Assembly: GCF_900459225.1 (NCBI RefSeq)
Contig: NZ_UHFH01000003.1
Location: 1,591,001-1,655,000, forward strand
Reading direction: 5' to 3'
Length of the DNA stretch: 64,000 bases
DNA from: Streptococcus dysgalactiae subsp. dysgalactiae
Lineage (GTDB): Bacteria > Bacillota > Bacilli > Lactobacillales > Streptococcaceae
The position numbers and the translations under genes are program-made. The notes below the pieces were generated by a model. It did not search any database, had not been told where the DNA came from, and was given only the letters and a program-made list of their open reading frames with translations. Shown one piece after another: positions 54,900 through 64,000 of this stretch (within the stretch, counting starts at the first letter, position 1; each line of letters begins with the position of its first letter).

Positions 54900-56872
54900 A
54901 TGGTAACCAAAAAAGTACATATTATTTCACACAGTCACTGGGATCGCGAGTGGTACATGGCTTACGAGCAACACCACATGCGTCTGATTAACTTAATAGA
55001 TGACCTGTTAGAACTTTTTCAAACGGATCCTGATTTTCATAGTTTTCATTTGGATGGTCAAACCATTATCCTAGATGATTATTTGCAAGTACGCCCCGAA
55101 CGAGAACCTGAGATTAAACAAGCCATTGCTACGGGAAAACTCCGTATCGGTCCCTTCTATATCTTACAGGACGATTTTTTGACCAGCAGCGAGTCCAATA
55201 TGCACAACATGCTCATTGGCAAGGAGGATTGTGACAAATGGGGCGCTAGTGTTCATCGGGAAATGATACCCCGTTTTGAAAAAGCCTATGAAGTCGGACA
55301 CTATTTAGCAAAAGAAGCTGCCCAACAAATTGCTGGCGCAGTTAACACGAGTGATTTCCCAACTGATAGCCAGCCCTTCCTCTTATTTAATACCAGTGGC
55401 CATTCCAAAACAAGTGTTACTGAGCTCAGCCTGACCTGGAAAAAATATTATTTTGGCCAACGCTTTCCTAAAGAGGTTTACCAAGAAGCTCAAGAGTATT
55501 TGACAGGACTCTCCCAATCTTTCCAAGTCATTGATGTATCAGGAAATACTATCTCAGAAGCAGACATTTTGGACACAAGCATCGCCTTTGACTACGATTT
55601 GCCCAAGAGAACCTTCCGAGAACCTTATTTCGCCATCAAAGTGAGATTACGGCTACCAATAACTCTCCCAGCCATGTCTTGGAAAGCCTTAGCATTACAA
55701 CTAGGAAACGAGACAGCTCCTTCAGCAAGGGTCCCACTCTACGACGATAGTAATCAGTGCCTTGAAAATGAGTTTCTAAAAGTTATGATACAAACCGATG
55801 GCCGTCTAACCATCACCGATAAACAGTCAGGGGGGAGCTATCAAGATCTCCTACGGTTTGAAGATTGTGGCGATATTGGAAATGAATACATTTCTCGCCA
55901 ACCAACTCATGACCAACCTTTCTATGCGGACCAAGGGAGCACCAAGCTTAACATCATTAGCAACACCGCTCAAGTTGCTGAACTTGAAATCCAGCAAACC
56001 TTTGCCATTCCTGTCTCCGCAGATAAGCTCTTACAGGCTGAAATGGAGGCTGTCATTGACATCACGGAACGCCAATCAGGACGTTCACAAGAAGAAGCTG
56101 AACTGACCTTAACAACCCTTATCCGAATGGAGAAAAACAATCCTCGCCTCCAATTCACCACAAGTTTTGATAACCAAATGACTAATCATCGCTTGCGCGT
56201 CCTATTCCCAACACACCTTAAGACAGACCGTCATCTAGCTGACAGTATTTTTGAAACTGTCAGACGTCCAAATTATCCAGATGCTGCCTTTTGGAAGAAT
56301 CCAAGTAACCCACCGCACAAGAATGCTTTGTGAGTCTCTTTGATGGTGAAAAGGGGATCACTATTGGTAACTACGGCCTCAACGAATATGAGATTTTACC
56401 AGATAGCAACACCATTGCCATCACTCTCTTACGTTCTGTTGGTGAGATGGGGGACTGGGGTTACTTCCCAACACCTGAAGCCCAGTGTCTTGGCCAGCAT
56501 AGCTTATCTTATAGTTTTGAAAGCATCAATAGGCAAACACAATTTTCCAGCTATTGGCGGGCACAAGAAGCCCAAGGTCCTATCCTAGTCGAACAAACCA
56601 GCCATCATACGGGAAGCTTAAGAGCGGAGCATAACTATGTCACTGGTGCAGACGATCAAGCCGCTCTAACGGCTTTCAAACATCGCCCATCAGACAATGC
56701 CCTTATCACGCGCAGCTATAATCTCTCAAACGATAAAACTTGTGACTTTAGCCTAAACCTGCCAAACCACAAAGCCAGGGTCACTAATTTGTTAGAAAAA
56801 GATAGCAACCAAACCTTGCCCAACCAACTTGGCAAAGCGGAAATCCTGACCCTAGTCTGGAAAAAAGGATAA
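54900..56872 (+). pseudogene. GH38 alpha-mannosidase with internal deletion and frameshift
   Basis: The start has HSHWDREWY, the zinc-site motif of GH38. After GKEDCDKWGA the sequence jumps to SVHREMIPRFEKAYEVGHYL, so about 240 residues including the catalytic nucleophile Asp are deleted. A frameshift near 56330 then splits the C-terminal beta domain (FWKNPSNPPHKNAL, resuming with SLFDGEKGITIGNYG). It cannot be active. Intact streptococcal relatives are about 900 residues. Confidence 0.9.
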
Positions 56873-56905
56873 ACTCCCTTTTACTCCTGACAATGCAATA
56901 TACTC

Positions 56906-56939
56906 AAAAAAGGAATAGGTTCTAAATCCTATTCCTTTT
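56906..56939. terminator. Terminator after the GH38 remnant
   Basis: GGAATAGG and CCTATTCC, extended by A/T pairs, with runs of A and T on either side; works in both directions. Confidence 0.9.
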
Positions 56940-56981
56940 CACCTTCTCTATCATTTTCTAACTCTATACCGTTCAAGGCTA

Positions 56982-57958
56982 CTAACTCTTTTCCAAATCA
57001 CTCTCATCAGTATTACTCCGGGACTCGGTTTTACATTGACTTAGTTGCTGACAAAAGCCAATCCAGGCATTCTGATACGTTTTCTGATTAACAATAGCCT
57101 CTTTTAAATCTAGTACACTGCTAATCCCTCGTTCTTGACAGGCTAACACACAAACGCCATAATGCGGCCAGTCATCAGCATCGTCATAAATCACTGGAAT
57201 CCTTTTCCAGCCTAACTCTAGAGCACAAAAAGCTCTACTATGACCATCTAAAATCATATCTTGCCATCCATTTTCCTAATGATAATGGGTTGCATCACCG
57301 CTTCATCCTTAGGTAACCAATCTCTGACAGCTCTTAATTTATCTTCTGATAGGTAGTATTGACTCGGCTGCAAACTAGCAATCATTTTTGTCATCCCTAA
57401 TACCTCTTGAATGGATTTTGGCTTCGTAATAGCCAGGTTATGGTCACCCAGCATTTTTTCCATCCAAATCATATCAAACCATTGGTCAAATTTATAACCC
57501 ACCTGATGGAATTTTCCTGCGAGCTGATAACCCATTTTTTCATGAAACAGCTGACTGTGGTTCGCTAAATAAGGAGATTCACATGCTGTGCTAGCAATAC
57601 AGGCATTGCAATTCAAAATACCCATCTTAGTCAAGTACCTTTCTAACGCTTGATACAATTTGGTGCCAACCCCTTTTCCCTTATTCTCCATAGCAAGGTA
57701 GATGGTCACTTCAGCTGACCAGGCATAGGCCGCTCGTGCATGAAAAGCACTGGCATAAGCATAGCCCAAGATAGAGCCTGCTTCTTCTGCCACCAAGTAT
57801 GGGTAAAAAGCCATTATCTGTACCATACACTTTTTGAAAGCTTCTAAGTTCGGTACTTCATAATCAAAAGTTACCGCAGTATCGGTCACATAGGGGGCAT
57901 AAATAGCTAAGAGTGTTTCTGCATCCTCTAAGGTCGCCAAACGAATGCTTACGCTCAT
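56982..57958 (-). pseudogene. GNAT acetyltransferase fused to ParB-like domain, frameshifted
   Basis: The first frame (57958-57254; AGGAGGAGATGTG upstream of ATG 57958) encodes a phosphinothricin-type GNAT domain with acetyl-CoA motif NKGKGVGTKLYQ, then a linker ending IIIRKMDGK. The second frame continues at ATG 57257 with MILDGHSRAFCALELGWKRI, the ParB/Srx-like NTPase fold motif that normally follows RKxDGxY. A one-base loss at about 57256 explains the split. Reading as two coupled genes (ATGA overlap) is the alternative. Confidence 0.65.
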
Positions 57959-58193
57959 CACATCTCCTCCTCTTTTATTTATCCTAGTCTCCAATGCTTA
58001 GTTATCTCATTCTAACATGTTTTTCATCAGCCCGAAATGGTTTCTTCTCAAAAAAGCATCTATTATCCTGCTAAATCCGCTATACCCAATTGATTAAGAC
58101 AAGCAATCCATAGTATCATATCACCAAAGACAGTTTATACTTTTCTGACCATGCTTAAATTATCAGACCAGAGAAAATAAAGGAAACAACACC

Positions 58194-58358
58194 ATGCTAA
58201 ATCCATTCAAACTAACTAATCAACAATTTACTCACCTGGAAACCCTTAGAAAATACCTCAATTTTCAAGGCTCTTTAATTGCAGTCCGAGGTTTTATATT
58301 GGCTTATTTTTTCATCTCTATACAAGTTGTGGTAGCCTATCTAATCGGGCGGGACTAA
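58194..58358 (+). CDS. 54-residue membrane protein, possibly a gene fragment
   Basis: ATG 58194 follows AAAGGAAACA. The product has one hydrophobic helix (GFILAYFFISIQVVVAYLIG). A 91-codon frame follows at 58388-58663 without a good start and may be more of the same decayed gene. No family recognised. Confidence 0.4.
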   Translation: MLNPFKLTNQQFTHLETLRKYLNFQGSLIAVRGFILAYFFISIQVVVAYLIGRD

Positions 58359-58688
58359 CTCGTGTATCCTATCATTCCTTAGGATTATTGTTGAAACCTA
58401 CTATCAATGGTATTGGTATCAATTTAGAAAAAAGTATAAGAACAAGCAAAAAGATAGCTAGCCTTGTTATCTCCATGGTGACAGCTCGTTTTCTCAGCAG
58501 TTACCTTATTCATAAAAACAAGAGAACACTGATGACAATGTTCTCGTTTACTTTGAACGCTCTAGCTATTGTGTCTCCCATAGAAAGGTCAGATAACATT
58601 ACTCCCTTTTACCCCTTTTCAGACTTTTTTTCAGCCCTCCAAGGTCAGCAGGGACAAAGTTAATATAGTTGAAAAACTGCTTAAAATC

Positions 58689-58711
58689 AAGGAATGTCAG
58701 CATTCCTTTTT
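58689..58711 (+). terminator. Terminator
   Basis: GGAATG and CATTCC pair around TCAG, followed by five T; it ends the short plus-strand unit from 58194. Confidence 0.75.
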
Positions 58712-58849
58712 CTGTAGTTTCACGACAGCCACAAGGCTATTATTTTTGTCCAAATTTATTCCCATGTCCTCTTGGATAAATGGAAGCTTGAAACGAAGGG
58801 GTTTCCCCACTTCTATCATATCGTTAGGACTTGTCTGCTTTAATCAAAC

Positions 58850-59842
58850 TTATAGGTATAATTCTGCCATGAGTTCAAGACTTCTGATACGTTGTTTCAG
58901 TCCCGGAACTAAAGGAATAACCAAGACTTCACTCGCTTGAGTAGCTTTAATCAAGACATCCAGTTGTTTTTTAACAGTTTCTTTATCACCGATAATAGCT
59001 CTTGTTCTGTTGTCTTTTATTAGCTCTTTTTGGTCTTGAGTGAGTGGATAAGCAGACGCATCGTCAGTATCGGGATACTGTGTGAATTCATTAAAGCTAT
59101 CATTTCCTAACATCCAGATATCTAAGGTCTTAGCCATAGCTTCTGCTTCTTTAGCAGTGTCAGCAATGACAATAAAGCTAGCTAATGTAAGATGAGGTTG
59201 TGAACCTTGTGATGATGGCTTAAAGTTCTGGTGATAAATAGCTGAAACTTTTTTAGCTTCTTCTATAGTATTCAGTGGCATATAAGGGAAAATACCAAAT
59301 ACATATCCCAACCCTAATTCTGCCGCTAGTTGTGCAGTTTCTTCACTATGACTGAGGGTCCAGAGTTCTGGTTCCGTATCTATTTTGGGATTAACAGCTA
59401 TCGGAAGAGGATTTTCTTTATCATGATGCAGGTAAGCATCTAAATCTCTAATAACTTGAGGATAGTCATTCTTAGTATGAATACTCTTCATCGCAGACTG
59501 CACCAAAGGATTACCTAAAAAATTGCCTACCCCGAGATCAATACGATTAGGATATCTTGCTTCTAGGGTCTTTATGATTTCTGCAACCTTGTAAGCACTA
59601 TAGTGAAGGGCCATGATGCCTCCTGATCCTAATCGGATGCGAGACGTTTTAATCCCCAATTCCATCATCATTAATTCAGGACTACTAATAGCAAAGGCCG
59701 CAATATTATGATGTTCAGCCACCCAGAAACGATGATAACCTAATGCTTCAGCTTTTTGCGCCAATTCAATGGTTTCATCCAATGCTTCTCGGGTTGTTCT
59801 ATTCTTATCAATTAATCCATAATCTAAAACATTCAGTTTCAT
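58850..59842 (-). CDS. Luciferase-like flavin-dependent monooxygenase (LLM class)
   Basis: The 330-residue protein is a bacterial luciferase family member: LDYGLIDKNRTTREALDETI start, YHRFWVAEHHN, SPELMMMELGIKTSRIRLGSGGIM and the ARYPNRIDLGVG motif. These use reduced flavin to oxidise small organic compounds; the substrate is not known for the streptococcal form. Single gene, intact; the 300 bp upstream (59843-60139) show nothing beyond a likely promoter region. Confidence 0.85.
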   Translation of the reverse strand: MKLNVLDYGLIDKNRTTREALDETIELAQKAEALGYHRFWVAEHHNIAAFAISSPELMMMELGIKTSRIRLGSGGIMALHYSAYKVAEIIKTLEARYPNRIDLGVGNFLGNPLVQSAMKSIHTKNDYPQVIRDLDAYLHHDKENPLPIAVNPKIDTEPELWTLSHSEETAQLAAELGLGYVFGIFPYMPLNTIEEAKKVSAIYHQNFKPSSQGSQPHLTLASFIVIADTAKEAEAMAKTLDIWMLGNDSFNEFTQYPDTDDASAYPLTQDQKELIKDNRTRAIIGDKETVKKQLDVLIKATQASEVLVIPLVPGLKQRIRSLELMAELYL

Positions 59843-60139
59843 GTTAATTCCCTCTCATATTATCCTCTTCCAAGCCTCTGAATCAATGACATGATTTTTC
59901 TGACATCCTAAATCTCATTGATGGTCAATTATTTTTTAAAGATGCCGGAATCTAAAATCAATTCCTATATTACCATTATTAGCAAAACTTTAGAAGACTT
60001 TTAGTTGCTTTTTATTGGATTTCTCGAAACGCTTCCATATATAAAAATTTTAAAATGAAGTTAGCCAGTTGAGAGTATGAAAAAACATCTCAGAGAGATA
60101 TAGTTGTAGTTTATCACAACAACAATTAGAAAGGCTCCA

Positions 60140-60985
60140 AGATGCAAAACTATTATACATCCAAAGGAAACAATTGACACTAGCTGATCGCAGAAACATT
60201 TAACGTTAGTTCCATGAAGACTATTCAAATCGTGACATTGCTGGAAGATTAGCTAAAGCTCCTCAAACCATTCAATGAAGTTAAACGTGGACAAGTGAGA
60301 CAACAAGTGTGTAAAGGGAAATTTGAAGTACTCTACTCAGCTGATTTCCCTCAAGAAGCTTATAAAAACAATCGCAAACGTTCTGTTAAACAGGTCTCCC
60401 TAACCAAGGGACTCAAAGAAAAGATAACTCACTACATCATACACAGATACTCTCCTGAAATAATAGTCAAAACAAAGGGAATTAAGGTCCCTATTTCAAC
60501 CATCTATTACTGGATTCTTCATGGGAAATTAAGCCTTGGTAAGGAGGCTATGCTTTATCCGAGAAAGGCTAAGCAGGCTAGAAAACAAGCCAGTCCTTAT
60601 TTTAAACCCGCAGAAAAGAGTATTGAACAACGCCCATATAGCATTAACCAGCGTCTTGAAGCTCGGCATTATGAAATTGATACAGTCATTCTGACGAGGG
60701 CTAAAAGCTATTCTTAAAGAGTATCAGATTAACTCTATCAAAGCAGACCACGGGGCTGAATTCAGTCCATTAGCTGAGGTTTTAAATCCCGAGCACATTT
60801 ACTATGCTTATCCTTATGCATCGTGGGAACGTGGGACTAATGAAAATCATAACAGGCTGATACTCCGTTGGTGGTCTAAGGGAAGTAAAAATGCGATCCA
60901 GCAACAAGTCGCATGCATTGAAAATTGGATAAATAACTATCCAAAGAAAATACTAGGTTACAAATCACCCAGAGAATTTGGGTAA
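60140..60985 (+). mobile_element. IS30-family (IS1239-like) element, decayed
   Basis: Plus-strand frames encode pieces of an IS30-type transposase: a degenerate HTH start at about 60150-60290, then RRNxKRSVKQ and YSPEIIVKTKGIKVPISTIY (60295-60717), HYEIDTVI, and after a frameshift KADHGAEFSPLAEV and YAYPYASWERGTNENHNRL of the DDE core. Stops and at least two frameshifts make it inactive. It lies next to the truncated FadB-like gene and probably caused that truncation. Confidence 0.85.
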
Positions 60986-61050
60986 AGTAGCTAACTTGGA
61001 CTTGAAATTTGCTTACTGATTTTGTAAAGAAGATAAAAGAGTTTTCTCCT

Positions 61051-61089
61051 CAATTGGTTATGACATCAACTTAATGTCATAACCAATTG
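61051..61089. repeat. 16-bp perfect inverted repeat
   Basis: CAATTGGTTATGACAT (61051-61066) is perfectly complementary to 61074-61089, loop 7 bp. It lies at the junction of the IS30 remnant and the FadB-like remnant and could be a terminator or an IS-related end. Confidence 0.6.
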
Positions 61090-62039
61090 AAAAGTGCTTT
61101 CCTAGACTATGAATCACAAGTCCCTTATGATCAGATTCTTCAAGCAATCTAATCGCTTCACTTAAATCGCTTAACAACTGGGGATTGATAACAAGCTTTT
61201 TACCATCTATGGTTTAATAATAACCCTTACCAGAACAATTGACCATTTCTTTAGGTAAAGACCGTTCTTGAAAGAAAGGCGCATCTCGTTTGCTTTGAGC
61301 ATAGGTCTTTTGGCCCCCATCAGATAACAATAAGCCAGTATAATCGGCCAAAGCGTAAGAGCCCATCGTTGATCGTTTTAAAGCATGAATAGAGAGAAAA
61401 TCAATAGCTTCAATCTCTACATTGACTTCCTCACCCAGTCTCATCAAGTCATAATTAGCATAAAAACCTATCCGATTAGCAATGAAACCTAACACATTAT
61501 TAGCAATAATCATTTCTTTTCCTAAGGTTCTTGTAACGAATTCTTCTACAAGAGATTTGTACTATCCTTCAAATTCCGAATGATAACACACTTTTACTAA
61601 GGGCATCTGACGAACAGGAGCGAAAAAAATGAAGACACAAAAAACGTCTCGTCATATCTGGATTCAAAAAACTAGCTATCTTTTCAAGGCTTAATGATGA
61701 GGTATTAGTAGCAATAAAGGTATGCTCTTCAAGCTAACAACTAAGTCTTTGCAATAAAGACTGCTTTACCTCTAAGTCTTCCACAACTTCTTCAATCATT
61801 AAATCAGCATCAATCCTCTGTTCCAAATAAGCATCCAAAAACTGGAAGTGAAAATGCTGAATATAAGAAGCTTCATATAAGCGTTTATTGATATAAGAGA
61901 GGACAGCTTGCTCATCCTATTGCAAATTCTGCGAGGGACTGACCTTGACCAAGGTAACCTCCAAATGGGAATTGAGCAAAAAAGCTTCTAGTTGTTTTCC
62001 CATCATTCCCGTTCCCAAAATGGTAATACGTTTTATCAT
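61064..62039 (-). pseudogene. FadB-like 3-hydroxyacyl-CoA dehydrogenase gene, truncated and frameshifted
   Basis: From ATG 62039 the sequence starts IKRITILGTGMMGKQLEAFL, an NAD-binding Rossmann start, and contains MIEEVVEDLEVKQ and, in the frame 61214-61513, NNVLGFIANRIGFYANYDLM, typical of 3-hydroxyacyl-CoA dehydrogenases. Further on, LVIHSLGKHFSIGYDIK looks like the start of an enoyl-CoA hydratase domain, after which the IS30 remnant begins. Several stops interrupt it. Confidence 0.75.
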
Positions 62040-62084
62040 GATTCCTTCTCTCTCAATCAATCTTTAACGTCACGGTATGTGGAC

Positions 62085-63506
62085 TTATTTTTTGATGTTA
62101 ACATCTTTCATATCGTCCTCAGTCATTTCTAGATTGATATTATGGTCATCGATATGTCGTTTGGACAATTTCACAACCGCCTCAGTCCTTGCCGTATGAG
62201 GGAACATGTCCACACTTTGTATATAGTGAACATCGTAAACAGTTGCCAGCTGTACCAAGTCTCGGGCTAAAGTAGAAGTATTACAAGACACATAAACCAT
62301 CTGTTTAGGCTGGTAACGAAGAATGGTTTTTAATAATTTATCATCTAAACCAGTTCTTGGCGGATCGACAATAATGGCATCCGCTCGATAACCTTGTTTA
62401 TACCATTTGGGAATAATATCCTCTGCCTTTCCTGCCTCATAGTAAGTATTGTCAAAGCCCATGACCTTGGCATTTTTCTGTGCATCCTCAATGGCTTCTG
62501 GAATGATATCCATCCCCCGCACAGACTTGACTTTCCCTGCAAAGGCCAAGCCTATTGAACCAACGCCACAATAGGCATCAATAATGTGATCTGTGGTACC
62601 TACATCCAAGGCCTCCACCACCTCGCCATACAAAACCTCTGTCTGCTCCGGATTAAGCTGATAAAAAGCTCTCGGTGACAAAGCAAATCCATAGTCCAAA
62701 ACTTCTTCATAGATTGCCTCTTGTCCCCATAAAATTTCAGTTTCTTCCCCATAGATGTCACTCGATTTTGAACGATTAATATTCAAAGCCACCGTCTTAA
62801 TTTGAGGAAAAGCCTTGGTCACGTCTCCAATGAGCCCCGCTAAACTAATTTCCTTACTACTCACAATAACAATCTGCACCTGATCACTAGCCTGTGCTTT
62901 CCGAACCATTACCGTCCGAATACCAGCAATATTGCGTTCATTGTAAACAGGCAATCTGTATTTATCCACTAACTGAGTGATGGTATTAATGATTTCCTGT
63001 GTCAATGCATCCTGAACCAAACAATGATCAATAGGAACCAAACGGTGACTCCCTTGAGAAAACAGACCAGCTTTGACCGATCCCCCAAATAATCTTAACT
63101 GAAACTGTAACTTCGCTCTATAATGATTTGGCTTTTTCATTCCCTTAGTGTGCCTAATATCAAATTGCTCATAGCCAGCTGGCTTGAATTTTTTTAGGGC
63201 CTGCCTAATCACATCATCTTTGAAATCTAGCTGTTTAGGATAGGCTAGATGCATGATTTGGCAACCACCACAAGTTTCATAAATAGGACAAGCTGGTTTG
63301 GCACGATTCTTAGAAGCCTTGTTTACCGTTAACAGCTTGGCCTCTACAAAGTTATGCTTAACCGCAGTGACTTGGCAAAAAACATCTTCTCCCTTTAAAG
63401 CACCAGGAACGAATACCAAGGTTTTCTGATAAAAACCAATCCCTTCGCCATTAATCCCCATTCGTTTAATTTTTAAAGGAATTTTCTGTTTAACCTTTAT
63501 GACCAT
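62085..63506 (-). CDS. rlmD: 23S rRNA (uracil-5-)-methyltransferase, RlmD/RlmCD type
   Basis: The 473-residue protein has an N-terminal TRAM domain (about 1-60), a 4Fe-4S cluster motif [15 protein letters not shown], and a SAM-dependent methyltransferase domain with [22 protein letters not shown] and the nucleophile motif [13 protein letters not shown]. In Gram-positives a single RlmCD enzyme often modifies both U747 and U1939. It is intact and divergent from recX, the order seen in pyogenic streptococci. Confidence 0.93.
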   Translation of the reverse strand: MVIKVKQKIPLKIKRMGINGEGIGFYQKTLVFVPGALKGEDVFCQVTAVKHNFVEAKLLTVNKASKNRAKPACPIYETCGGCQIMHLAYPKQLDFKDDVIRQALKKFKPAGYEQFDIRHTKGMKKPNHYRAKLQFQLRLFGGSVKAGLFSQGSHRLVPIDHCLVQDALTQEIINTITQLVDKYRLPVYNERNIAGIRTVMVRKAQASDQVQIVIVSSKEISLAGLIGDVTKAFPQIKTVALNINRSKSSDIYGEETEILWGQEAIYEEVLDYGFALSPRAFYQLNPEQTEVLYGEVVEALDVGTTDHIIDAYCGVGSIGLAFAGKVKSVRGMDIIPEAIEDAQKNAKVMGFDNTYYEAGKAEDIIPKWYKQGYRADAIIVDPPRTGLDDKLLKTILRYQPKQMVYVSCNTSTLARDLVQLATVYDVHYIQSVDMFPHTARTEAVVKLSKRHIDDHNINLEMTEDDMKDVNIKK

Positions 63507-63618
63507 GTCTTCCCCTTACTCTGTAACTTTTTAATCTCACTGCTAAAGTCACTCACGAGCTAATCTATTTTAGCAGTATTTTCATTTTCTATTTTACCAT
63601 TTTTGATATAATCAAAGT

Positions 63619-64000
63619 ATGAAAATCACTAAGATCGAAAAGAAAAAGCGTCTGTATCTCGTTGAATTTGATGACAATGACGCTCTGTATGTAACAGAAG
63701 ATACCATCGTCCACTTTATGCTTAGTAAGGACAAGCAACTTGAGGCTGGGCAACTTGAACAAATCAAACATTTTGCACAACTGTCCTACGGTAAAAATTT
63801 GGCCCTTTACTTCCTTTCTTTCCAACAACGCAGCCAAAAGCAAGTCAAGGACTATCTGCTTAAGCACGATATTGAGGAAAGCATTATTCCGGACATCATT
63901 CACCATCTCCAACAAGACAAGTGGTTAGATGACGCCAAATTATCGGAAACCTATATCCGTCAAAATCAGCTAAATGGTGATAAAGGCCCTCAAGTGTTAA
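63619..64000 (+). CDS. recX: RecX recombination regulator, partial (runs off window)
   Basis: ATG 63619 starts [20 protein letters not shown], and the visible 127 residues include [21 protein letters not shown] and [22 protein letters not shown], the helical repeats of RecX. It inhibits RecA filaments. It shares a 112-bp intergenic region with divergent rlmD. Confidence 0.92.
   Translation, partial: MKITKIEKKKRLYLVEFDDNDALYVTEDTIVHFMLSKDKQLEAGQLEQIKHFAQLSYGKNLALYFLSFQQRSQKQVKDYLLKHDIEESIIPDIIHHLQQDKWLDDAKLSETYIRQNQLNGDKGPQVL

Noticed and set aside
58388..58663. 91-codon plus-strand frame
   Set aside because: It lacks a start with ribosome site and a family; treated as possible decay product of the unit at 58194.

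Overview
The window is low-GC Firmicute DNA from a pyogenic Streptococcus. The evidence is LPXTG/YSIRK surface proteins, a Rib/alpha-family protein with an AraC regulator upstream, AdcAII plus a histidine-triad protein under an AdcR-type operator, AroE/AroB of streptococcal type, and RlmD and RecX in divergent order. S. pyogenes (an RD2-like region) or, more likely from the heavy decay of the glycan locus, S. dysgalactiae subsp. equisimilis are the best guesses. I cannot separate them without a search.

Positions 1 to about 38.4 kb are accessory. The left end is the edge of a Tn916-superfamily conjugative element: the TcpA/FtsK N-terminus, two DUF961 proteins, then an antigen I/II adhesin and a C39-like cell-wall protein as surface cargo. 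Next come two inverted copies of one IS3-family element (8364-9581 and 11003-12220), an ImmR/ImmA-like repressor/protease pair, and a very AT-rich region (14.4-30.7 kb) built as a patchwork. It holds a radical-SAM peptide operon (maturase, 29-residue precursor with two NxxC motifs, ABC exporter), a secreted protein with a 37-residue membrane peptide, an acetyltransferase, gene scars, a LanFEG-type lantibiotic-defence operon with its own two-component system, a tyrosine integrase, a holin-like type I toxin locus and a RelB/MazF-like toxin-antitoxin pair. The patches are separated by six recurring att-like modules (paired direct repeats around a terminator hairpin), which suggests serial insertion at one spot. 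The Rib/alpha-like gene carries 17 units of 240 bp and faces an AraC regulator across an intergenic region with a 14-T tract.

From about 38.7 kb the sequence looks like core chromosome: zinc acquisition (adcAII and a histidine-triad gene), shikimate-pathway genes (DAHP synthase, aroB, aroE), then a host-glycan degradation locus in collapse. Its GH2, GH92, GH1, GH125 and GH38 enzymes and two regulators are all broken by stops, frameshifts or deletions. After that come a GNAT/ParB-like gene with a frameshift, a luciferase-like monooxygenase, an IS30-family remnant beside a truncated FadB-like gene, rlmD, and the start of recX.

The most interesting items are the unlisted small genes: the double-NxxC RiPP precursor (16764-16853), two related hydrophobic peptides (18877-18990 and 42531-42608), a 46-residue membrane peptide (12631-12771), and the type I toxin locus whose 5' and 3' ends carry a perfect 13-nt complement. 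No rRNA, tRNA or CRISPR array was recognised.
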